Shown one piece after another: positions 1 through 11,100 of a stretch of DNA of 64,000 nucleotides. The stretch lies in assembly GCA_922989275.2 (NCBI GenBank), contig OV277866.1:76048328-76112327 (forward strand), read 5' to 3'. The stretch is from Gari tellinella. Its lineage: Eukaryota; Mollusca; Bivalvia; Cardiida; Psammobiidae. The first letter of the stretch is position 1. Every line of letters begins with the position of its first letter. The notes beneath the pieces are model-generated. The model made no database searches. It was not told where the DNA came from and saw only the letters and a list, made by a program, of their open reading frames with translations. Made by a program: the position numbers and the translations under genes.

Positions 1-2238
1 TTATGACGTGCATTATTTTAATGCGCCTTACGGTTATTGACATGATATTATCTGATAAAGAATTTGCGTCTGTTTATATTTTTCAAATTTTGAATGTTAA
101 GGGTTTTTTTAAGTACAAAAACAATGATATAAATACGAGTATAAAAAAGTTTGGTTTCTTACCGGACGCCAGCGCGTTACTTGGCATCTAATCTAGAGCA
201 AGAATATTAGGATGTGGAAGAATTAGAGGGCTCATATAAAAACAAACTGTGCTAAATATCAAAATAAAGGATTTTCTAAATTTTAGTTTGTTTTGTTTGC
301 GTTTAAACGGGAAATAATAACGTGTTCGGCACTGTTTCATTGTAAAGCTAATTCTAGTCCGTATTTCCCCTCTCCCTAACTTGTCGTTGTCCGATAATAG
401 GAGTCCATAACTCGGGTATGTATTTAGATATATCGAAACGGAACCTTGACAGTAACTACACTTGACTTTGCTATAGTTGATATCCGTTTGTTTGTAGTGT
501 TACTTTGGTATTGCTGTATAACAAAATCCGTTTGCTTTTTGTTTTTGGTTGTTTTGTTGTTGTTGGGTTGATTACTTTTATCAACATTATCCAGTGCAAA
601 TGTATCAAATATCTACTTAAAATTATAAAATAAGAATAGAGTTTTGTTTTGATTTGATTTGATTTAATGAAAATGAATATCACCTTATCTACTGAAAACA
701 GATTTACTGGTGAAGACGTTATTCTTACCCGTTCAAACTGTCAAACAGTTCTGATCCTGATCAAACACCGTGTTTCGCCGTGTCTTATCTAGCTCTATAT
801 TGTTTACAGGGGACATATTACATTAGTTTAAGTGTAAACGCATGGAAAGGAAAGAGTAACATTTTCTCTACTATAATTAAATCACGTTTCGCATGACCAA
901 TCCCGAATGTCGCTTAAAAAATTAAACAATTTGTAAACTATGTCCATATCTGTACAATCTAAATAGGGTTACATGTACACATAACTCGTTGACCCATAAA
1001 ACTTCAAATGTAAACTTACAGGTTTAAATTGAGTCGTATACTTTTTTGACGATTTGATTAAAAGTGGTTACAATATACATGTATTGCAAACAGACAAACA
1101 GTGAAGACCGTGATCAGTGGTTGCGCTCCTGACAGGTACATAACGTTTACGTTTATCACCAAACTAGCCAAACTGATGTTATATAAAAAGAAAAGTAAAA
1201 TATGCCCTAATACATGTACCAGGATTCACTTATCATATATACATGTAGCATGCTCGTCATTTACAGGTAGTGTACGTACCCGTTACGAGTGCGCTTGTCC
1301 TATGCAAGAAGGTTGAGCTCCTGGGCTCTGAGCAGAGTCTGCACTGTTTGTCATATTGCAAAATATTAAAAACATCAACACTGAATGACTTTATTTTTAT
1401 ATGATAACCGAGTTTCTCATTTATTCTTCTAAAATGTGTAGCCTTTATAACTGGAAAACGCTACTCGAAATTTGATCATTCGCCAACGTGTTTGTTTTTG
1501 TTATATACTTTTTTTTTAAATCCACTTTTTCGTTTTCATTTTATTTTGTTCGGAGGTAAATATAAGGTACAAGTTGGCTTCTTTAAAAAAGAAGCCAGGG
1601 AAGCCGAGCAATTTTAATGAAGTGACATGTATATATGGTAGGAAACAAAACTGTAGGGTTGGGGAAAAGAGTAATATAGGTGAAAGGTATACTTGAGATT
1701 TTATGTAAAATGAACCTCTCTCTATATAGCGACCAGTAAATTGCGTTGACGTCAATTCTCGTATTCTCAGGGTTTCTCATAATCTCGTACCTAACAAAAT
1801 CAGATGAAATTAGCATTCCTGACAGCCAGAAATATATCATTTTTTTCCTCCGATAAATTTCTGTTGGAAAATGTTGCATGGACCCATAAATCATCAATTG
1901 GATATGAATTCTTTATTTTCGAAATTTCTCATGTAAAACCTGCTGCACATTGTCATTTATTTAATACTTGTGCATAGTTCAAATCTCTGTCATTTATTTC
2001 ATACCTGTGCATGGTTCAAAGCTCAATAAACAATAAAAAATGATGCCACAGATGCAAACAATTTCCCTATGATAGAATTAAAGTAACTTAAAATACTTAT
2101 CTGAACTGAAAGAGTTTACCCCCTCCTTAGCAAAAAACCTTGACAACCAATCAGAAGGCCCGAGAATATGGGGAAACATTTCACTGACTTAGATTATGCA
2201 GGGTGGTGTATTCAAACGTAGAAATGACCTAGATAAGA

Positions 2239-2264
2239 TTTTATTATTATTATTATTATTATTG
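2239..2264. repeat. (TTA)n microsatellite
   Basis: About eight uninterrupted TTA units. Confidence 0.9.
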
Positions 2265-2612
2265 ATGTTATACTTTATTCAGAGTTTCTACTGACTTTTA
2301 AGCCACAAAGAAGAATTATATATATTATAATAACAATTTATGTGCCGTCACACAAGCATTTTACATCTTATGTAGTGAAGGTATGAGTTTTATTCCTTAT
2401 CGAAGTGATAAGTTCCGGTACGGGTTTTATTCCTAACCACAATATTTGATTTTCGTAAAAATTGGTTTCTGCGAAAATGTATGCAACCTAGTTTCAGACA
2501 TGCGCAGACAATGCATGTTTGACTGGTTGTACAATATTGCGCAAATTATTTTCACCGTTTTGCAATAAGCGGAAGTTCCTTCCAGGAAAATGGCTACATT
2601 CAACTTAACACT

Positions 2613-2640
2613 GAGGAAGCCCCCCTGAAGGGGGGCTTCC
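2613..2640. repeat. GC-rich perfect hairpin
   Basis: GGAAGCCCCCC, loop TGAA, GGGGGGCTTCC: an 11 bp perfect stem with a tetraloop in AT-rich surroundings. A weaker relative (GGCTTC/GAAGCC) sits at about 1578-1600. Confidence 0.7.
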
Positions 2641-2780
2641 AATGATCCACTGCACTTGGCGATTATATTATGTAGTTCGTATCGCTACGGTCTACCGCCG
2701 AAAGATATTGTTAAGAACATTAAGGTGCATCAGATTAAGACTTAAACCTACATGTATATAAAATGTTTCGCTTTTAGCTA

Positions 2781-3337
2781 CAGTGGTAAATACGCTATTC
2801 CTACGCACTCTACGCGTTTCTTACGCGTTCGTTAACCGTTCACTATGCGTTTATTATCTGTTTCGTTAAACGGCTTTCCTAGCCGTTTCTTTACGCGTTT
2901 ATTTACGCGTTTAAAAGAGCCCGGATGAAAGGGTCATCACTTAGCCGACGGACCCCTAAGCTTCAGCGGTTTACACATCCACTTTATGACATGTGTATTA
3001 CAGAACATTAGGTGGTATCGCCGATAACATTGCTTTCTTTAATTGGCAATACACTGTTAATCCCCCGATATCTGAGTGGCATATATAGGCGGGTTACATA
3101 AATAGATTGGTTACAGGCGGGTGGTCAGTGCCTGTCGATAAGATCCGAAATCTCCGCGTGAAACGGATACCTGACGCACCAATCGCAGCATCTCTGGTAT
3201 AATCGTGCATTAACGCGTTTAAACGGGTTAAGGTCGTTAGGCGTTAACAGTTCGTTAAGCATTCGTTAACCGTTCACTATGCGTTTCTTACGCATAGATT
3301 AACGCGTAAATGGGTAGGAATAGCGTATTTACCACTG
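2781..3337. mobile_element. TA-type MITE with ACGCGTTT-rich subterminal repeats
   Basis: Perfect terminal inverted repeats of at least 20 bp starting CAGTGGTAAATACGCTATTC, flanked by TA on both sides, as in Tc1/mariner insertions. Inside each end are clustered ACGCGTTT / GTTCGTTAACCG motifs that are themselves inverted. 557 bp, no coding capacity seen. Confidence 0.88.
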
Positions 3338-3354
3338 TAGATGCATTGCATATA

Positions 3355-3574
3355 GAGGAAAAAAAGTTAACGTTTCCCAATAGATGCGTTTACATTCAAA
3401 CTATTGTTTCTATTGCAAACAATTAGAGTCAGATCAGGCTCCAAACTGTTTGCCGCCCAGCTTAAAAAATGGTCAGATTTGCGACAAGTTGTAGTTTCTA
3501 CGTTTTATTGCAATGTGTTTGCGTTTCGTTTGCTTTGCTTTTAAACGGGAAAGAATAACGTCTTCTCCGCTGTA
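3355..3574 (+). mobile_element. TA-hp1 MITE, degenerate
   Basis: Left end eroded; keeps GTTTGCGTTTCG and TTAAACGGGAAAGAATAACG, and CTTCTCCGCTGTA at the right. The left half of the hairpin is partly lost. Confidence 0.75.
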
Positions 3575-3638
3575 TAGAATAAATCTGAATTCAGCAATCT
3601 GTAAGTAAATCAGCACGGATAGGATCTACATATTGACA

Positions 3639-3867
3639 GTTGAGAATACCATATTCTTTCCCAATAAACACGTTTACGCTAACACATGATTGCCATTGCA
3701 AACAATGCGGAGCCTTATCAGACGCCGAGTAACTCGGCATAATATTTGGCTCCTACGATTGGCCACTTTGAAAAATGATCAGTATAAAAATGTTTTTTCT
3801 ACGTTTTATTGTGATGCGTTTGCGTTTCGTTTCCGTTTAGACGGGAAAAAGTAACGTCTTCTTTACT
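3639..3867 (+). mobile_element. TA-hp1 MITE, degenerate
   Basis: GAGAATACCATATTCTTTCC at left, AACGTCTTCTTTACTG at right; hairpin core ACGCCGAGTAACTCGGC remains. Confidence 0.75.
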
Positions 3868-3879
3868 GAATCTGAATAG

Positions 3880-4060
3880 TTACAATGAATAACTTAGCCC
3901 CTTCACTGACGTGACGCCATCCATTTAGGACAACTGTTGTCTGCCTGCTTTTCTCAAATTTGAAATTTAGGTATTTTGACCGAAGAAAAAGTGAAATGTG
4001 TGTCAAACCGTTTGGATCCTGATCAAACTCCGTGTATCCATTTGTTCATAACCATTGCAC
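3880..4060. mobile_element. TTAA-hp1 element relic
   Basis: CCCCTTCACTGACG at left and a decayed class I arm (GTTTGGATCCTGATCAAACTCC) without its partner. Truncated before the SINE. Confidence 0.5.
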
Positions 4061-4227
4061 TCGACGTAAGTGACAAGTAGACGTTGCAGACATTTAACAT
4101 GTTGAGTCACTATCATTGGGCTATTAAAAGTCTGCTTGTACATTGTACCAAACCGTGAGGCCTAGAGCTTTGATATTTGATGTGTAGGATTAAGTAGCAG
4201 CCCTCTACCAAAGTTGTTATAATGATT

Positions 4228-4690
4228 CAGGGGCCTCCGTGGCCTAGTGGTATAGTCACTGTGACTTACATCACTAAGCTCCTCACCGCTGTGAGTTCGA
4301 ATTCGGATTTTTCATGTGGGGAAGCCTTCCAGCTGGCTTGCGGAGGGTCGGTGGTTCTACCCAGTTGCCGATTTGTGTCTGAAACATTGCATTGCACCAG
4401 AGGCTTCTGGGGCCCGTTTCATAAAACTTCGTACGACAAAAACGATCGTAAGTCTAAACTTTAAAATTAATTTAATTTCTGATTTCTCCATCTAATCCAG
4501 TCTTGTGACATCCTTTTGTCACAAGACAGGATTAGATGGAGAAATAAATAATAATTGAGACTTTTATAATCTGACTTACGACAACTTTTGTCGTACGAAG
4601 TTATGAAACGGGCCCCTGAGGTCTTCCTCCATCTGTAATTAGCTGGACGTCGCGATATGACTTAAAGTCTGTTAAAAGTTACGTAAAATC
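4228..4690 (+). mobile_element. tRNA-derived SINE interrupted by a MITE
   Basis: A-box-like TGGCCTAGTGG (about 4241) and B-box-like GAGTTCGAATTC spaced as in tRNA genes, followed by a body ('gaagccttccagctggcttgc') and, after the inserted element, 'aggtcttcctccatctg'. The head-plus-body layout is that of mollusc tRNA SINEs. Confidence 0.8.
4410..4615. mobile_element. PIF/Harbinger-like foldback MITE inside the SINE
   Basis: Ends GGGCCCGTTTCATAA... and its inverse, flanked by CTG on both sides (4407-4409, 4616-4618), fitting a 3 bp target duplication. The interior is also palindromic (stem CTCCATCTAATCC / GGATTAGATGGAG), so most of the 206 bp can fold on itself. Confidence 0.82.
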
Positions 4691-4888
4691 ATATCAAATC
4701 AAATTTGAATGATGCAACTTGGGCCATGTGTACTGTGTCAGACATGTATTTCCAGTCGGTTAACCGGCGCCTGGACTAGCTCTGAACTTTCTCTTTGGAT
4801 AGAAAATATTGTATTAGTATAAACGCAGTTATTGGTAAGGAATAACGTCATCTCTGCTGTAGCTTACGAGGGGATATTCCATTTTCAG

Positions 4889-5117
4889 GTATAATCTTCA
4901 ACGACAACGGCCAATCATTGCGGCACATGCGTCGCTTTACTCTTCAGACTTTAAAGGACTTTGGCGTGGGCGAAACATCGCTTGAGGATAGAGTGGTTAC
5001 AGAAGTAGAAGATCTATCTTTGAGACTCGAACGAGAGACCGGTAAACCTATAGCCATAGGGAAACACCTCGACCACCTGTTGATCAATCTGCTATTTGGC
5101 ATTGTATTTGGAAAGAG
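4889..5117 (+). CDS. P450-A exon 2 (B'-C helix region)
   Basis: Acceptor attttcag, donor gtacag; 229 nt, enters in phase 1 (completing a split Gly) and leaves with a split Arg. Encodes GIIFNDNGQSLRHMRRF and onward to FGIVFGK. Same length and phases as exon 2 of P450-B. The residue where P450s have Trp of WxxxR is Leu. Confidence 0.92.
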
Positions 5118-8100
5118 GTACAGTTACTGCTTTATGTTATTACACAACTAATCGCATAAGCCATGCAATAAAATGTATAAAATGAAGGTTTGAAAAGTAT
5201 TAAAGGATGTATTAAAATCTAGTATGTAAACAGTTTCAGGCCCGGGTAGACGCCAAATTTCTCGACGTCTGATCTGGCCTTAATTGTTTGCAAATGGCAT
5301 GATTCGCAACATTCAAGTATTTTTGGAAAATATCACGTCTTTTAGAATAAATACGCCATGTGTTGAAACTATACAAGCAATTTCTAAAGGCAAACATACA
5401 CGCATGCAATGATACATGTAATAGATTCAAGATTCAAACATTTTATTACGTAACGTAAACATTAACATGTTTCTTGTTACATGATACAATGGATAATATA
5501 TTACATGTAAGAGGTTATTTAACAGTGTTGAGTACAATACTGAATTCTATTGGACGAGTACACAGCAGCCATAATTCATAATGGACGAGTATTTCTCAAA
5601 GTTACATATAAGTTGACGTTTAATATAATAATCAGATTACGCGGCGTCTGATCTGGATTCACGCTGTTTGCAAATGTAAGACAAATCTTATTTTCCCCCC
5701 ATATAACGACTCCCTGCGAGCAATACACACAATATGTGCCTCCCATTGGGTGTCGATGTAGAGAGGGAGAACTGTAGCAGACGCGTGAAATGCCAAGGGA
5801 AGTAACTCTGAACAGAGTGTCGGACGAGTTGTCCAGTCCAATACGAAAATGATATGGATTTTCTGGATCCGAGTCCAATATGAGAAAAATGTGGCCTTCT
5901 GGGATAGCATTTTTACATTCCGGTACAATATATGTTTCTCTTGTACCGTCACGTGGTAGAACGAGGGGCTTTCGATTGGTTTAATCTATGTAGGTGTGAA
6001 ATAAAAGGGTACATGTATATTGGACGACGACCTATGGGCATATTTGTCGGAAACAAAGCATTTGATACAGGTTTAGACTTTGTTACTTTCACGAAACAGT
6101 TGTGTTGGGTTATGCTATGCAATGATTATGCATTATAATAAGCTATGCTACATTTTGTATAAATATAGTGTCATAAATTTTAGGACAAATATAATTATAT
6201 GCAAAGTGTTTGGATATGTTATGAAATCACATCATTTATCTTTTTACCATCTTTCTAATTTTGAACATCTTAAACATCTACATTGAAAGAGAGACACGTT
6301 TGCATGGGCTTATTTGCTTAAGTGGTTACATGTAGTAACCGATGCTTGTAAAGTGACCATGTTGCAAATGTTATTTCGGTCGACATTTGCCTGCCAATGC
6401 AGAATTTGATTGGAGTCCGACAATAAAATAGTTACAGGATTTAATGTATTCTCTCTTCTCGTTTGATTAGATTCGACTTCGATAGCGTAGACAAAATCCA
6501 GAACATTACTAGGAGCAGTCTAGACGGAGGAGGACCGATAAGTCCTGGAAACTTCTTTCCAAGGTTTCTCGTCAAGCTGTTTAACAAACAGGTTCGATAT
6601 TTACAAAGTTGTATTTGACAAATCACAAAATGCATCATAAACAGCTTGTGGTGACAAAGCTGAAGAAATATCACTTTATACACAGTTGAGAATGCGTTAT
6701 TATTTCCCGTTTAAACAAAAGCGAACCGAAATAACTTAAATGCAGAAAAGTTCAGTTTTATAACCCTTATCTTGCTGCAATATAATCTGCATTGAATTTG
6801 TCGTAGGCAAAAGTTGATAACATTTAGATTCATATATTCTTTTTAAGTGAATATACCTAAAGATGAGCGTCAAACAGTTTGGATCTAGATCTGACGCGGC
6901 TTCTGATCTGGATACAAACAGTTTACAAAAATCACTAAAGTCGCGAGGCCAAAGGTTAATACTTTGACTATTCAGTTTATCTGAGTGGCAAACAGTTTAA
7001 CCTGGCGTCTGATCTGGCCCTAACTTATTTGCAATGGAAATAATTGTTTAGTGTAAATGCGTTTATTCGGACAAAAATAACGTTTTTCTAAATAATAAAA
7101 TATTTATAAATAATTCTGACTCATTTAAACAAATAAAAAAGCACACGTAATGCAAATAAATGTTTAAATACTTACGACGACTTTTAAAAGGGATACAGTA
7201 TTTATGCGGCAAAAACTGACCAAGATCAGATGCCGAAGCACCACGCGTCCGATCAGTTTCCCTACTTTTACCATTTACCTAATGTAATCGGCTTTTGTCA
7301 GTGAAGGACTTTTGAATATTTGTCATTCTTGCAGGAAGCCTTACGCAACGCCAATCAGATTGAAGGCTTTCGGCAAATGAGACTGTACACCAATGACGCA
7401 ATAGACGAGCACGAGGCGACATTTGACAACGACAACATCCGGGACTTCATTGACCTATATATCCGCACCGTCAACGAGTCGGACGAAAATGATGAAATCA
7501 AAATAGATCGTAAGATTTTATCTATAAAAGCTTTAATAAGGTTCCTCAGCCGACTTGCCCGATTGTCTACAAAATCACTTGTTTGTTTCGATCTCAGATA
7601 CATGTAGTTGCATTTCGCTGCCATGACATAATCGAGTGTATACAATTTCCGTCTGCTTATTTTCAAATTTAGAGGTTAGATAATTTGATATAAGCATTTT
7701 TAAATTTTGGATGCTGTTCATACGCCTTGTTAAGCTGTGTCTGATCAGGGTCCTTGCTGTTTGTACTAACAAGTGTACTCGGGAAAAGGACGTGAAGGAG
7801 TTTATTTTGTAATTTGATACTAGAAATAATGTACATTTAACCCTTTCACCGCCAGAATCGCCTAAAGTCGAATTTTCAAACAATTTTGATCCTGATCAGA
7901 CGCCGCGTGAAGCGGCGTCTGATCAGGATCAAAACTGTTTGACACCCGTTTCGATATTTTTTATGTCATACTCTCTGAATTCTAACTTTGAAATTATATT
8001 GCAGACAATAATATTGAAGCAGACGACACAATTACGGTGTAAAACACTCAAACATAATTTGGCGGTGAAAAGGTTAATGGGTTTGACATGTCCAATGGGC

Positions 8101-11100
8101 TACTCGTAAACTCACGCCAGTAGTATAATTGACTGAAAACTCAATGTGTGACTTACACAGTCTAAGTTATTTGCTACATGGATTATTGCAGGCAAAGATT
8201 TGTTTCGTGTAATTACGGACTTATTTTTGGCTGGATGGAAAAGCCCAGCAGAAAGTCTACAATGGGTGTTTTTGTATATGAGCCAGTACCCGGAAGTCCA
8301 GAAAAGATGCCAGAAAGAAATAGCTGAGGTAATATTTAAATTATGCACCATTTCGACACCATAGGCACTATCAGCAAACGTTACGTACAGGTTCTAATAT
8401 TTGGTATCCGACACGGTGTCAGAGCGTTTAGCATTCGTAAAGATATTTCTACACTTAATTTGCCTTTAATATACACCGTGGCCGAGGCGTTTGTTTTTAA
8501 ACAAACGCGTTAATATTAAAATTAGCCTTGATATTGCAAACAGTTTGAAGTCAGCTAGACGCCGAGTAACCCCGGGTATTACTGTGCTGATCATTTGTCT
8601 ACTCTGATAACACTTTTCATATGTCAAAGCTTGCCACAAACGGAGTAAAAGAGTTTAACGAAACAGAAACAAATGCCTATACATGTAGAAATACTGTACA
8701 TTTGCAAAATTACAGATTTATGAAAGCAAAATACAGTTTTTTTCTTTTATACGAGGACAATTGTGGTTGCTTTAGAACAGATACCCTTACTGTACACGAA
8801 GCCATCGAAAACAATTGTTGTTGAGACTTGATCTTATTTTACTTATTTTGTATGCGGTAATTAGCCTCGTTAGGCAGAAAGCACAGACTGACCATTGAAG
8901 GATGCTTACCGGTATTGTACACTTACAGAGTACATAGCTTGCCTAGATTAGCAAAATACTCTAACAATGTACTCGCGTTAGTTCGAATACACCCTTATTT
9001 CAAAGTTCAAACGTGATATGGCCAATATTTAATTTTGAAATACGGATATATTCGACATAAGCGAGATAGAATTATCGAAAATCAACGTTGGAAATAGTAG
9101 TAAGATCGATTTAATCGATTTCGAAGCATCGAGTTTGGTCTGTATTTATGGGAATGCGTTGATGTACAGCTGAATAGACGTTATTCTTTCATAATACATG
9201 TAACACGTTTATGCTCAAACTTTAACCCCATATGCAAACAGTTTGGAACCAGATCAGACATCGAGTAACCCAGCATCTGACCAGGCTCTTAGCTGTTCGC
9301 TACTCAGATTCAAATATATAGAATTGTCAAAACTGTGTCATCTTTTATATTTTAATGCAATTCATTTGCGTTTTGTTTACGTTTAAATGGGATAGAATAA
9401 CGTCTTCGTCACTGTAGACACAGTGGAGAAAATGTTATTCTAAAATGTTATTCTTTCCCGTTTAAACGCAAACGAAACGCAAACGCATCGCAATAAAACG
9501 TAGAAAAAGATGACTTTTCGACAATTCTGACTATTTATTTTAATCTGAGTGGCAAACAGTTTGGAGCTTGATCAGATGCCGGGATACCCGGCGTCTGATC
9601 TGGCTCCAAACTGTTTGCAGTGGAAATTATAGTTTTAGCGTAAACGCGTTTATTGGGAAAGTATAACGTTTTCTCCATTGTACTGGGTTGTTTGCTCCAG
9701 GTTGTCGGTGATCGAATAGTCAGTTATTCGGACAGAAAGAAGCTCGTCTATGTAGAAGCAACACTGCTGGAAATACAGAGGCTCTCTGCTGTGTGTAAGT
9801 TTGTATTTGATAAGGATGTATGTCTGCCATGTGCCTGGTATCAATTTACGTGTACTTTGGACGTTTTCCTAGCCTTTTCAAGGGCTACCATAAGTTGACA
9901 TAAAAGATCCTAAGCATTAACCACTTCACTGACTAACCCCGAGGACTATACTTATTTGCAAACAGTTTGGCCCCGATGACAATAGTAATTTGCAAACAGT
10001 TTGGCCCCGAGGACAATAGTATTTTGCAAACAGTTTGGATCCCGATAAGAAGGCTGCGCTACGCGCCGTCTGATTAGGACCCAAACTGTTTTTCGCTCAT
10101 TTGAATATATTTGTCCAAATACCTAAATTTGAACTTGATGAAAAAACAGGCGATTCTTTTTTTACAATTGATGACCTAATGGCAATGAATTAGTTAAATG
10201 TTACGTGCAATATCTTTGTTTCAGTGCCTATAGCTATTCCACACTGCACTTCGAAGTCCACGCGTTTGTACGGCTACAGCATTCCTAAAGGCGCCATCGT
10301 TGTTCCCAGTCTCTACTCAGTGTGCTACGATCCTAAACTATGGGATAACCCAGAGGAGTTTAGGCCTGAGCGTTTTATCAACGAGTCGGGCAACCTAATA
10401 AGCCATGACACGCTGCACACGTTTTCAGCAGGTACTTTGTTGAAAACTCAAGATGATGTTTATTCATGTTTAACCCGAACTTGTCTGAAAAGATCACCAC
10501 CGTTTATTTACATTTGCCCTGCAACGTCTTTACTTAACCGTATTAACAATATGGATTTAGATGTTCCATAAACCTTCAAATCGAAACTGTCTCCAGCCAG
10601 TTAGAGCATTTCCAAACACGCTAAAGAAGGCGGGGAGATACCGACCGAATTGGATTAACTCATGAAGCCTTAGTGACGCATATATGCGTCCTTTACCAAA
10701 TATGTACCTGTGAAGAGTACACTTGTCCTATGCAAACAGTGAAGTCCCTGATTAGAGGACTCCTGCAGGCGCCCTCTGATCAGGGACTTCGCTGTTTGTT
10801 ATTTTGCAATTTATTACAAAACAACCCTACAAAGGCTCAAATGAACTAGCCTTGCAAACTGGAATTGTCCATTGGAAGTTTCAGGGGATAATGAGTTAAG
10901 ATCTATTTTGAGAATTTCCACTGGAATCAATACAAGTTATGTGTGTAAACATTTACTAATTAAACGACGTCTAATTATGCCATACATTATTGGATTTTTA
11001 ACTTATGTATCAATTCTCAATGTACGCATGATAACGCTCTGTAGCACTTTCTCTGCGAATGTAAGATTCCATTCGTCCCCGATAGAATGGCGAGTTTAAA

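Larger units (their letters stand above)
1..2778. other. No gene seen; repeat relics
   Basis: I see no exon here, including no PPGP-type P450 exon 1. The stretch holds right-end debris of TA-hp1 (about 285-345), a class I hairpin relic (about 715-790), a decayed TTAA-hp4 element (about 1090-1375) with 'aaacagtgaagaccgtgatca' style arm, a TTA microsatellite (2239-2264) and a small GC-rich hairpin (2613-2640). Confidence 0.6.

Noticed and set aside
2613..2640. Rho-independent terminator
   Set aside because: Strong GC stem but no T-run after it, and the DNA is eukaryotic.
5576..5952. Two overlapping minus-strand frames of ~100 codons
   Set aside because: Overlap a TA-hp2 half element inside the P450-A intron; no motif, and they disagree in frame.
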